From: Methylomonas sp. EFPC3
GTDB lineage: Bacteria > Pseudomonadota > Gammaproteobacteria > Methylococcales > Methylomonadaceae
Direction of reading: 5' to 3'
DNA: 64,000 nt
NCBI RefSeq assembly: GCF_029643245.1
Contig: NZ_CP116398.1
Span: forward strand, 1,240,001 to 1,304,000
Made by a program: the position numbers and the translations under genes. Of the stretch, positions 49,078 through 57,604 are shown piece by piece. Each line of letters starts with the position of its first letter. The stretch's first letter is position 1. The notes beneath the pieces are model-generated. The model did no database searches, was not told the DNA's origin, and was given only the letters and a program-made list of their open reading frames with translations.

Positions 49078-50556
49078 ATGTCATTTACCCCGTTTAAACT
49101 GCTGAGTATGCAGGGCAAAGCTAAAGTCCTGCATATGAGTTGGATAGCTTTCTTCATCAGCTTCGTCATCTGGTTCAACCACGCCTCGCTGTTGGTCTTG
49201 ATTCAGCAAGATGTCGGGATCAGCGAGACTGAAGCCGAAATCCTGCTTTTGCTGAACGTGGCGTTGACTATTCCGGCGCGGGTCATCACCGGCATGCTGG
49301 TAGACCGGTTCGGCGCCAAAATCAGCTACAGCGTGTTATTGGCGGTATGTAGCATCCCCTGTTTCATGTTCGCTAGCGCCGAGAATTTCGCCGAATTGGC
49401 TTGGTCGCGTTTCCTGCTTGGTTTCATCGGCGCCGGTTTTGTGGTTGGGGTGCGGATCATCGGCGACTGGTTCCCGGCCAGCCAGGTCGGTACCGCAGAA
49501 GGAATTTACGCCGGCTGGGGTAATTTTGGCTCGGCGTTCGCCGCGATCTTCCTGCCCGGACTGGCATTTTACTTCGGCGCCGACCACGGCTGGCGCACGG
49601 CGATTGCTTTAACCGGCGGCATCGCCCTGGTCTATTCGGTTATTTACTACTTTAGCGTCGAAAACTTCCCGCCCGAAATCGCAGCCTTGAAAACCCGGCG
49701 CTCGGCAACAATGGAAGTCACCAGCATTCGCGATTTGTTTTTGTACATGTTAAGTCTGGCGCCGCTGTACACCACAATGTCGCTGCTGGCCTGGAAGCTA
49801 TCGACGCCGGAAATCGCCGTCATCAGCCCCGGTTACACCTTGATTTTACATAGCGTGGTTTGGCTGCTGTTCCTGATTCACTGCTACCAATTGGTCAACA
49901 ACAACGCCGACCGTCTTAGCCAGCCGATCGCCAGTATCCACCATTACCGCTACAAACAGGTCTTCATTCTAGCCATTGCCTATTTGGTGACCTTCGGTTC
50001 CAAGCTGGCGGTACTGTCGATGCTGCCGATATTTTTTTACAAAACCTTCAACCAAACCCAAGGCCTGGGCATGCTGGATGCCGGCCTGCTGGCTTCCAGT
50101 TTCGTCGTGACCAACGTGATTGCCCGCCCCGCAGGCGGCTGGCTTAGCGACAAGATCGGCCGTAAATTATCGTTAACGCTATTTTCAGCCGGCTTGGCCG
50201 GCGGCTACCTCCTGATGGCCTTCATTTCGCCGCAATGGTCGATTGCCGTTACCGTGGTCGTCACCTTGGTGTGTTCGATCTTCATGCAAGCGGCCGAAGG
50301 CGCAATTTTTGCCTTTGTGCCCTTGGTCAAACGCGCGATCACCGGTGAGGTGGCGGGCATCGTCGGCGCTTACGGCAATGCCGGCGCCATCGTGTTCTTG
50401 ATTTTGCTGACCTTCGTCTCGGCGACCGCCTTCTTCCTGATTCTTAGCGCTTGCTGCCTGTTACTACTCGGTCTGATCTACTACCTGGAAGAACCGAAAA
50501 ACTACATTACCGAAATCATGCCTGACGGCTCGTTGCTGAAAATCGCATTGGATTAA
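49078..50556 (+). CDS. NarK/NasA-family nitrate/nitrite transporter (MFS)
   Basis: A 492-residue major facilitator protein with twelve helices. NarK signatures are seen: the GFVVGVRIIGDWFP and GTAEGIYAGWGNFGSA regions (nitrate signature), and AEGAIFAFVPLVKRAITGEVAGIVGAYGNAGA in the second half. It imports nitrate or nitrite for assimilation. The start ATG 49078 is chosen since the first 36 codons upstream lack membrane sequence and overlap regulatory DNA. The nasT gene follows after two bases. Confidence 0.92.
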   Translation: MSFTPFKLLSMQGKAKVLHMSWIAFFISFVIWFNHASLLVLIQQDVGISETEAEILLLLNVALTIPARVITGMLVDRFGAKISYSVLLAVCSIPCFMFASAENFAELAWSRFLLGFIGAGFVVGVRIIGDWFPASQVGTAEGIYAGWGNFGSAFAAIFLPGLAFYFGADHGWRTAIALTGGIALVYSVIYYFSVENFPPEIAALKTRRSATMEVTSIRDLFLYMLSLAPLYTTMSLLAWKLSTPEIAVISPGYTLILHSVVWLLFLIHCYQLVNNNADRLSQPIASIHHYRYKQVFILAIAYLVTFGSKLAVLSMLPIFFYKTFNQTQGLGMLDAGLLASSFVVTNVIARPAGGWLSDKIGRKLSLTLFSAGLAGGYLLMAFISPQWSIAVTVVVTLVCSIFMQAAEGAIFAFVPLVKRAITGEVAGIVGAYGNAGAIVFLILLTFVSATAFFLILSACCLLLLGLIYYLEEPKNYITEIMPDGSLLKIALD

Positions 50557-50558
50557 CC

Positions 50559-51140
50559 ATGGCCGGATTGAACGTTTTAGTCGTCGACGAATTCGATAGC
50601 GAGCGCCTGCTGGAAGCGGCGTTACGCCAACACGGCTGCGAGGTGGTCACGCTCCGGCTGAAAGAGCTGAACATGCTGCAGATCGTGCAAACCTTGCATC
50701 CCGACGTGGTGGTATTAAACCTGTATACCCCAACCGATGAGGTCCTGCAGACCATCGTCGAAATCAACCAGAGTTTTTCGTTACCGGTGGTGATGTTCGC
50801 CGAAGACCAGCAAACCGACACCATCAACAAAGTCATCAAAGCCGGCGTCAGCGCCTACATCGTCGATGGCCTGGAGCCGAAACGGATCAAGGCCATCGTC
50901 GATATCGCCATCGCCCGCTTCAAGGAGCAGCATGCCTTGAAAGAAGAACTGAAAAAAACCAAAACCCAGCTCGAAGACCGCAAATTGCTGGACCGGGCCA
51001 AAGCCATTTTGATCAAATCGCAAGGCTATACCGAAGACCAGGCCTACCACGCCCTGCGCAAGCTGGCGATGGACCGCAACATGCCGATCGGCGAAATGGC
51101 CAAGAATGTGATTTCGATGGCTGAGTTGTTTGGTAAATAG
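50559..51140 (+). CDS. nasT: NasT-like ANTAR antiterminator response regulator
   Basis: A 193-residue protein with a receiver-like N-terminal domain (LNVLVVDEFDSERLLEAALRQ; the usual phosphoacceptor region reads VVVLNLYTP, so the Asp is replaced by Asn) and a C-terminal ANTAR RNA-binding domain (LLDRAKAILIKSQGYTEDQA, ALRKLAMDRNMP). NasT antiterminates nitrate/nitrite assimilation transcripts; its partner NasS is not in this window. It lies two bases after narK and its likely target is the nirB leader on the other side. Confidence 0.88.
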   Translation: MAGLNVLVVDEFDSERLLEAALRQHGCEVVTLRLKELNMLQIVQTLHPDVVVLNLYTPTDEVLQTIVEINQSFSLPVVMFAEDQQTDTINKVIKAGVSAYIVDGLEPKRIKAIVDIAIARFKEQHALKEELKKTKTQLEDRKLLDRAKAILIKSQGYTEDQAYHALRKLAMDRNMPIGEMAKNVISMAELFGK

Positions 51141-51242
51141 CGGCTATTCGTGATTGTTTGAGGGCACGAAATAGGTCGTTTTCGGCCAAATGAGAACGAC
51201 CCTCTGGATCTTTGATCGTCCGGTAAATTACTTTTAGCAGAT

Positions 51243-51307
51243 GTAGGGTGGGCAAATTTGCCCACCGTTTCGACCCGCGTGGGCACAAAAGGCCGTGCCC
51301 ACCCTAC
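51243..51307. repeat. Inverted-repeat intergenic element
   Basis: A 65-base stretch bounded by GTAGGGTGGGCA and TGCCCACCCTAC, with inner copies of GGGCA/TGCCC. This structure is common as a dispersed intergenic repeat in many proteobacteria and likely folds as a hairpin in RNA or DNA. It marks the edge of the AT-rich island. Confidence 0.6.
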
Positions 51308-51311
51308 CGGG

Positions 51312-52019
51312 CTAAAGCTTTTTACAGGTAAAAACGCAGTAACGGGGAGATTCCCACCTAGCGCCATATTTAGCTTGTATATCATCATCAGGATAAATTT
51401 CATCAAATCCGTCAATTGCAAATCCTGACGCCACCAGCTTATTGAAATATTCAGACAAAGGGTGGTGATGATAGGGAACGTCACTGATGAGGTTTTTTGA
51501 GTCTTTGGTAATAGTGAATGACACATTTTTTGTCATTGGCGTCATATAGTTGTACTCATCCCCAAAGAAATTCTTGTATTCGTTATAAAAGCAAGGGTGT
51601 GGAATAGTAAAAATAAAGTGGCCGTTGCACTCTAAATGTTGGCCAACCGACTTAAAGAAGCCTGTTAAGTCATCTACGACGTGAGCGACTAGGTGTGAAA
51701 AAGCAATATCGTATGTCTTATCTTTTTCCAATTCGAATGAAGTGCAATTAATCAACCTAACATCTGTATAGGACAACACGTCCCGTGCTACTTCGTACAT
51801 ACCTAAAGATGGCTCGATAGCAGTTATGGTCAGCCCTAAGTTAAATAGTTCCTTGGAAAGGTGACCCGTACCTGCACCAACCTCAAGAACATTTTTCGGA
51901 GATAAGCTTCTAATACGATTAATAATAAGAGGCCGAAAAACCTCATTAAACGTCAAGTCTGAACCGGACTCTATTTGCTCTCTACGTATCTTCGCAGAGT
52001 TGCACCATCTATGAGGCAT
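51312..52019 (-). CDS. SAM-dependent class I methyltransferase
   Basis: A 235-residue soluble methyltransferase with motif I NVLEVGAGTGHLSKEL (about residues 43-58), the acidic IEPSLGMYEVARD and a later FSHLVAHVVDD. The target is not clear. It is much more AT-rich than its neighbours and looks acquired. The start overlaps the stop of the two-TM gene by 11 bases, so they are translated together. Confidence 0.8.
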   Translation of the reverse strand: MPHRWCNSAKIRREQIESGSDLTFNEVFRPLIINRIRSLSPKNVLEVGAGTGHLSKELFNLGLTITAIEPSLGMYEVARDVLSYTDVRLINCTSFELEKDKTYDIAFSHLVAHVVDDLTGFFKSVGQHLECNGHFIFTIPHPCFYNEYKNFFGDEYNYMTPMTKNVSFTITKDSKNLISDVPYHHHPLSEYFNKLVASGFAIDGFDEIYPDDDIQAKYGARWESPRYCVFTCKKL

Positions 52020-52647
52020 TTGCTAGTTCCTTTGATTTCCTAATAATATCCTTTGCCATTGCAATTATTTGAGGGCCAGAATTATTGTCAAATATGGTTA
52101 TCTCATGATCAGGATGAACGCCTCGCGCGATGGCAAGTTTTTCTGCACCACTACGATCACCATTGACTAAAGTAAACCTTGCTTCTGGTGAGGCACTTTC
52201 TTTCGTGACGATAAAAGAAGCGCCTTTAAGATTTGTCTTTAGTACTTCAGAAACTTCATTGGGGGTAATAATTTCGATACGAGTTCCTTTCTCAATCTTG
52301 GATTGAAGAATAGAAATCAGCTTATCGTTTCCTGCCAGCCATGAAACTCTATTACTTACAACTGTCGCACTTGTTCCAGCAGAAATGAAATCTTCCATGA
52401 ACTTGAGCGTGTCTTTTGGTTCCTTATCAGTTTGTGTATCAGGAAGATATTTTATTCCTTTTTTTGCAAGCATCAGGATTACGGCAATTACTTCAATAAT
52501 GACAGAGCTAATTAGTAGTTCTAAATACTGGAGTTCTTTGGATTCTGAAAAAAACCAAGCATAGCCAATTCCTGCCAGGGTCATGACTGCGGTTAATCCA
52601 GTAATCGATAAAAATAGGTATAGTGTATGTTTTACTAAATTCTGCAT
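52009..52647 (-). CDS. Two-TM membrane protein with cytoplasmic domain of unknown function
   Basis: A 212-residue protein with two membrane helices at about residues 8-31 and 41-60 and a soluble C-terminal domain of about 140 residues. The pattern of that domain (GNDKLISILQSKIEKGTRIEIITPN, ARFTLVNGDRSG, HEITIFDNNSGP) recalls half of a phospholipase-D-like fold but no HxKxxxxD motif is seen, so this is weak. AT-rich, as its neighbours. It is coupled with the methyltransferase gene. Similar membrane plus effector layouts occur in defence genes, which is inference. Confidence 0.6.
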   Translation of the reverse strand: MQNLVKHTLYLFLSITGLTAVMTLAGIGYAWFFSESKELQYLELLISSVIIEVIAVILMLAKKGIKYLPDTQTDKEPKDTLKFMEDFISAGTSATVVSNRVSWLAGNDKLISILQSKIEKGTRIEIITPNEVSEVLKTNLKGASFIVTKESASPEARFTLVNGDRSGAEKLAIARGVHPDHEITIFDNNSGPQIIAMAKDIIRKSKELANAS

Positions 52648-52683
52648 TTACATCCTTTGATGATATTGGTAACCGACGCTGCT

Positions 52684-52747
52684 TAAACTCTATCGCGAAG
52701 TTCAGCGGCGAAGCGTTAGTGGAATCCGCTGGAGCATTGGGTTAGCC
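52684..52747 (-). repeat. attC-like imperfect palindrome
   Basis: On the minus strand GGCTAAC is followed by CCAGCGG, a spacer, CCGCTG and then GATAGAG, in the order expected for an integron attC site (R'' L'' ... L' R'), but the right core differs from GTTRRRY and the arms pair only in part. It lies directly at the 3' end of the 5'-nucleotidase gene. No integrase gene is in the window. Confidence 0.35.
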
Positions 52748-53719
52748 ATCCTTTTTTGCAATTATTTGTTTTAATGGGGAATTGCTCGGATACAACACCT
52801 TGGCACAAGGTATATCCGACGATGCTGGATCCAAGTGCGAGTCTTGATCATCAAAAAATATGTGTGGCTTAAAAGACTTTAGAAATCTACTTTTTTGCAA
52901 TCCACCAAGAAAGAATGCCATATCAACGTAAACATCCCATTCTCTAAGGGTTTTAACGACTCGCATTTCAGCAGGGCTGTTTCTTGCAGTAATAATTGCA
53001 AGCTTAACTGGGGAATACTCTTTTCTTCCTGGCAACCTTTCCTTCATTTTTGAAAGTTTTTTAAGTAATTTGGCATGAGGCCCTTCTGGTAAAGGAGTAT
53101 CTTGTTCTAAATCTTCATTTTCATGAAATGCGGACAATCCCTTTGTCTGATTTACAATCTCGCTTGCCTCACTAAATATTACAGCATCAGCGTCAAAAGC
53201 AAATCTCACTTGCTCTTGATCGTCTGGTAAATGTTCATCTGTTGTAGGTGGGGCTTTTACAATGGCAGCAGCGCATACTCCACTATCAATAACACGCTGA
53301 GCATCTGCCTCGCTTGTAGTTAAAAACAAATCCACATAAAAACTTTCTAAGTAATCTACATTTGATTCGCCAGCAGTAAATGCCAACCTAGATATTTTCA
53401 ATCCTCTGTTCCGTATCTCTCGAAGTACCCTGAAACCTGTTTCCGGGCTATTCCTTGACATCACAACTACCTCAACAATTGGTGGCTCCCCATCTTTTTT
53501 GTACTTGTTCAAATTTAACAGAGCCTTTACAAGCGGCATTCCTGTGCCGTCGCTAAGAGCGGTCGACTCATTTTGGAGCATGTAGCTTCTATATTCTTCC
53601 ATTGCCGTATCTGGATCATGGTCAATTTTCTCCCTAAAAATTCTATCGGCCTCAGAAAGATCAAATAGAGCTGTAGCAGAAATTCCAATCACCAATGATT
53701 CAGATAAGTCTATGGGCAT
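52742..53719 (-). CDS. Cytosolic 5'-nucleotidase (cN-I family)
   Basis: A 325-residue soluble protein of the 5'-nucleotidase type I family. N-terminal LVIGISATALFDLSEADRIF and the metal-binding FAFDADAVIFS (Asp176 and Asp178) are family features, with a later VYVDMAFFLGGLQKS and HIFFDDQDSHL. It should dephosphorylate nucleoside monophosphates such as AMP or IMP. The start MPIDLSESL matches homologues better than the upstream ATG at 53752. It is AT-rich and bounded downstream by the attC-like palindrome, so may be a mobile cassette gene. Confidence 0.85.
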   Translation of the reverse strand: MPIDLSESLVIGISATALFDLSEADRIFREKIDHDPDTAMEEYRSYMLQNESTALSDGTGMPLVKALLNLNKYKKDGEPPIVEVVVMSRNSPETGFRVLREIRNRGLKISRLAFTAGESNVDYLESFYVDLFLTTSEADAQRVIDSGVCAAAIVKAPPTTDEHLPDDQEQVRFAFDADAVIFSEASEIVNQTKGLSAFHENEDLEQDTPLPEGPHAKLLKKLSKMKERLPGRKEYSPVKLAIITARNSPAEMRVVKTLREWDVYVDMAFFLGGLQKSRFLKSFKPHIFFDDQDSHLDPASSDIPCAKVLYPSNSPLKQIIAKKDG

Positions 53720-54099
53720 ATAGTAACTCTTAGTGGCTAATAGAGAAGTCAATAGTTTTTTTATATTATCGAAACAAAGTATATAAGACTAGGAAACATC
53801 AAATTGCGGTCATTGAATCAGAATGAACGATAGACCGCAATGGGTCGAAAACGTCAATCACCTCAGCCGCCATCAGCACAACACGGGGTTACATTCTCAC
53901 CAACGCCCCTAACCCGCATCCACGCCAACTGGTCAGCCTTTGGTCTTTGCCGCCATCCCGATTTCCTTGATGCTGCCATCGGAGTTAACATATCCGGCTT
54001 ATTTGCTGGCGAGCCGTATCGTTCAGCGACGGGTTGATCCGACAGACAGTCGGGTGCCCTATTCCAACGGTTTCTTTTTTCCATCGATCCGACAACAGT
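53720..54099. other. Intergenic region with a 9-bp inverted repeat
   Basis: About 380 bases between the divergent 5'-nucleotidase and gpmI genes. It holds an inverted repeat ATTGCGGTC (53803-53811) and GACCGCAAT (53833-53841), followed by GGGTCGAAAAC; similar strings occur as intergenic repeats in proteobacteria. An AT-rich start near 53750-53790 may hold the nucleotidase promoter. No other gene was supported. Confidence 0.5.
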
Positions 54100-55743
54100 A
54101 TGAAACTAGCAAAATCTTCCCGCTTCTCCCCTTGCCAAGGCCCGGTCGTTACGATCGTTCTGGACGGCGTCGGCATTTCGCCCCGCGACGACGGCGATGC
54201 CGTCAAAGCCGCGCGGACGCCGATGCTGGACCAACTGATGGCCAACTTTCCGATGACCAAATTGCTGGCGCACGGCAAGGCTGTCGGCATGCCCAGCGAC
54301 GAGGACATGGGCAATAGCGAGGTCGGCCATAATGCCATCGGCGCCGGCCGGGTGTTCGCCCAAGGCGCCAAACTGGTGGCCGAGTCGATCGCCAGCGGCC
54401 ACCTGTGGCAAGGCCACGCCTGGCACGAAGTGGTTGCCGCCGCCAAGCAAGGCGGCACCCTGCACTTTTTGGGCTTGTTTTCCGACGGCAACGTACACTC
54501 GCATATCGACCATCTGAAAGCGATGATCGATCGCGCCAAACAGGAAGGCGTGTCTAAAGTGCGGCTGCACATTCTGCTCGACGGCCGCGACGTCGGCGAA
54601 ACCTCTGCGCTGGATTACGTCGATCCGTTCGAAGCTTACCTTGACGGCTTGCGCGGCGCCGATTTCGACGTGGCCATCGCCTCCGGCGGCGGCCGCATGA
54701 AAATCACGATGGACCGCTACGAAGCCGACTGGAGCATGGTGCAACGCGGCTGGGACATCCACGTCAAAGGCGAAGGCCGCCAGTTTGCCAGCGCCCATGA
54801 AGCGATCGAAACCTATCGCAACGAACTGAAAGTCATCGACCAGGACTTGCCGGGTTTCGTGATTGCCAAAGACGGCCAGCCGCTGGGCAAAATCGTCGAC
54901 GGTGATGCCGTGGTGTTTTATAACTTCCGCGGCGACCGCGCCATCGAGATTTCCCGCGCCTTCACCGAAGAAAACTTCGCGCCGTTCCAGCGCGGCCCGC
55001 TGCCGAAAGTGACCTATGCCGGCATGATGCAATACGACGGCGACACCAAATTGCCGCCGCGCTTTTTGGTCGAGCCGCCGGCCATCGATAGAACCATGGG
55101 CGAATACCTGGCCAAAAACGGCGTGTCTCAATACGCGATCAGCGAGACGCAAAAATACGGCCACGTCACCTATTTCTGGAACGGCAACCGCTCCGGCAAG
55201 TTCGACGATGCGCTGGAAACTTACGTCGAAATCCTCAGCGACGTAGTGCCGTTCGAGCAACGTCCCTGGATGAAATGTGCGGAGATTACCGATGCGCTGA
55301 TCGAAGCCATTCAAGGCGGCCAGTACAAATACCTGCGCGTCAATTATGCCAACGGCGACATGGTCGGCCACACCGGCAACTTCGAAGCAGCGGTGACCGC
55401 GATGCAAGGCCTGGATCTGCAACTGGCGCGCTTGATTCCGGTAATTCTGCAGGCCGGCGGCGTAGCATTGATTACTGCCGACCATGGCAACGCCGACGAA
55501 ATGTACGAACTGGACAAGAAAGGCAACGTCACCCGCGACGCCGAAGGCCGCACCAAGGCCAAAACTTCGCACACGCTGAACCCGGTACCGTTCGTACTGG
55601 TCTCCGGCGAAGCCGATCCGGCCTACAAGCTACGCGACGACTTGGCGGCGCCGGGCCTGTCCAATATCGCCGCGACGGTATTGAATCTGCTGGGCTACGA
55701 AGCCCCGGAAGATTACGATCCGAGTTTGATTACCCCGGTTTAA
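54100..55743 (+). CDS. gpmI: 2,3-bisphosphoglycerate-independent phosphoglycerate mutase
   Basis: A 547-residue manganese enzyme of the alkaline phosphatase superfamily that interconverts 3- and 2-phosphoglycerate. The nucleophile Ser73 is in MGNSEVGHN, metal ligands are in TIVLDGVG and [10 protein letters not shown]. Length is slightly over the family norm (about 510-515), with extra residues in a few loops and the N-terminus. Start ATG 54100 is used as the sequence upstream does not look coding. Confidence 0.95.
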   Translation: MKLAKSSRFSPCQGPVVTIVLDGVGISPRDDGDAVKAARTPMLDQLMANFPMTKLLAHGKAVGMPSDEDMGNSEVGHNAIGAGRVFAQGAKLVAESIASGHLWQGHAWHEVVAAAKQGGTLHFLGLFSDGNVHSHIDHLKAMIDRAKQEGVSKVRLHILLDGRDVGETSALDYVDPFEAYLDGLRGADFDVAIASGGGRMKITMDRYEADWSMVQRGWDIHVKGEGRQFASAHEAIETYRNELKVIDQDLPGFVIAKDGQPLGKIVDGDAVVFYNFRGDRAIEISRAFTEENFAPFQRGPLPKVTYAGMMQYDGDTKLPPRFLVEPPAIDRTMGEYLAKNGVSQYAISETQKYGHVTYFWNGNRSGKFDDALETYVEILSDVVPFEQRPWMKCAEITDALIEAIQGGQYKYLRVNYANGDMVGHTGNFEAAVTAMQGLDLQLARLIPVILQAGGVALITADHGNADEMYELDKKGNVTRDAEGRTKAKTSHTLNPVPFVLVSGEADPAYKLRDDLAAPGLSNIAATVLNLLGYEAPEDYDPSLITPV

Positions 55744-55887
55744 GTTCCTCGTTCCGACGCAGGGTGTGGCAGTAGGAGTGATGTGAATTCGGCGGGCACT
55801 TTTTGTTTTCGCAGTTTAGACAACTCCAATCGACCAACAAATGTCCGGCGGAGTTTGGCCAACGTATCGACCAAACTCCCCGACAAT

Positions 55888-56994
55888 CTAAATCACAGTC
55901 AACTTTAAATTCGTGCCATCGTTGTCGAGGCGCCATTGCCGATTGGCAGGTAATTTTGGCAGACGCAGATTGGATTGGTTAAAGTCGTCGGTACCCAGGT
56001 AATTGGCCGTTACGATAACAAAACTGTTTCCGACACTCGGCATAAAACCGTTTTTTAATTTTACATTTATTACGGCGCTACCTACGATATACGCCTCACC
56101 TAATATTCGAATCTTACTATTGCTATTGGTAGAGCCGATTTCAAAGTCGAGGGAGCCCTCGCCAAAAACGAAATAGCCGGATTCCGGTACCAATGTTAGT
56201 TGGTTATAAGGGGCTTTGGAGTTACCCGGAGAAATCGTAAATCCGGGATTCCACAGTTGCTCCGGAAATCTGACGACCTTGCCGGAACCGGTCAATACTC
56301 CCCCTTGAAAATCGAGTATATGCGCGCCGAACTCGCCATTTACTCTAGTTTCTCCTGCAGTCTGAACATAAGTTGCCTTCAAATACTGGGTTTTAGTATG
56401 CAAACCGAAGTCGCATTTACTGCCGCTGCCGACCTCGAAGAACCCATCGTTTCGAAACGTTAATATTCTGCTGGCTTGCTCGCAGACATTGCCTCCGCCA
56501 TAACTTTGTGGGTTGTTCACTCGTTTAATAAGAAAACTCCCAGCATTATGAATTAATCCCTGATACATATAGGTAAAAGGCGTCCAGCTACCGGATGTGG
56601 AACCGGAGTCATTTCCCACGGCATTCGCTACAACGATGGTCCCTACGTTTTCTATATTGGTTGTCTGATATCCGTCAATATAATCGGTAAAAACTATTAG
56701 GCCTGAAGCGGAATTATTTATATTCAGCCCTCCGGCGGTTATACCACCCTCAAAAAACACATTGCCGCTGTTATTCAATGTCACATTACCTTGCAGAACA
56801 CTGTACTCGGCTTTGATCAGTCCCTGATTATTGATAGTTGCTCTACCAACATGAATAGCGCCGATTGCGGTGTCGTCTGGATGTATATCAACACTTCCAC
56901 TAATACCTTGTATAACTTGAGCGTTTACCACTTTAAAAAACAATATAAGTCCGACTGAAACCAAAATACGGGCGCGCTTATTGAAACTTGTCAT
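55888..56994 (-). CDS. Secreted beta-rich protein of unknown function
   Basis: A 368-residue protein with a Sec signal peptide (cleavage near residue 25, KVVNAQ). The mature part is rich in Asn, Gly, Ser and Thr with short beta-strand repeats (NNQGLIKAE, NNSGNVFFEGG), typical of beta-helix secreted or surface proteins. TISPGNSKAP and WRLDNDGTNLKL near the end resemble autotransporter-associated or PEP-CTERM-associated repeats, but no transmembrane barrel or sorting helix is seen. Probably exported; role unknown. Confidence 0.65.
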   Translation of the reverse strand: MTSFNKRARILVSVGLILFFKVVNAQVIQGISGSVDIHPDDTAIGAIHVGRATINNQGLIKAEYSVLQGNVTLNNSGNVFFEGGITAGGLNINNSASGLIVFTDYIDGYQTTNIENVGTIVVANAVGNDSGSTSGSWTPFTYMYQGLIHNAGSFLIKRVNNPQSYGGGNVCEQASRILTFRNDGFFEVGSGSKCDFGLHTKTQYLKATYVQTAGETRVNGEFGAHILDFQGGVLTGSGKVVRFPEQLWNPGFTISPGNSKAPYNQLTLVPESGYFVFGEGSLDFEIGSTNSNSKIRILGEAYIVGSAVINVKLKNGFMPSVGNSFVIVTANYLGTDDFNQSNLRLPKLPANRQWRLDNDGTNLKLTVI

Positions 56995-57571
56995 GTTGTT
57001 TCCTTAGTAATTTGTTGACGATGCGAAGGTCTTAGTCGAAGTTTCCCTGCTACCAAACACTTCACTAGCGCGAGGATAAACGGCGACCTTCAGCACCAAT
57101 CGAGCAAGTAACACGCCAAGCTATCTAACGGGCAAAAATAGCTGCCAAACAACCATTTAAGCGGAGACAAACAACGCAACTTAATTGAACTATGTTATGT
57201 ATTTGAATTGACTACTCGCCGGTGATGGATTTAGCGCGCCTATCAAAAGCAAATGACTTTAGAAACCCGAATTGAAGCCGAATCGAGACAATTATGAATC
57301 GTGCTGAGATGACAAGGCCAAAATGTGGAAAGGGCAATATTCGACTCGAAAACGAGTTGATGACCAACCCTTGATGCAATCCTTAGAAATTGGCGGGAAT
57401 GCGCATCGAAGCCACCGTAAGTGACTGCAAGGACCAGCTTACTGTGGCTGGACCGTCAATGCCGGCTTCGTTGTGCTGAGTTTCTTCTGCAACGCATCGG
57501 ACTCAGTCCAACCCAATGGAATCGCCTTACGGTCTTCCTCCCGATTCCATTTTGACCTTTTTCCGGCAACA
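56995..57571. other. Long intergenic region without a supported gene
   Basis: About 580 bases between the secreted protein gene and the next terminator. Open frames here are short and lack recognisable protein features. No RNA gene, repeat or strong promoter was recognised. The part next to 56995 is likely to hold the promoter of the secreted protein gene. Confidence 0.5.
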
Positions 57572-57599
57572 AAAAAGGGCCGGAATTCCGGCCCTTTTT
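57572..57599 (-). terminator. Intrinsic terminator of the 57.6 kb membrane protein gene
   Basis: A perfect palindrome (AAAAAGGGCCGG and its complement around AATT) with A and T runs on each side, five bases past the stop of the membrane protein gene. It should work in both directions. Confidence 0.8.
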
Positions 57600-57604
57600 G
57601 CTGA

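Noticed and set aside
53840-54037. 65-codon open frame upstream of gpmI
   Set aside because: No start signal or protein-like composition; overlaps an intergenic repeat region.
54106-55572. 488-codon open frame antisense to gpmI
   Set aside because: Codon bias of gpmI leaves few stops in this frame; the protein has no recognisable fold.
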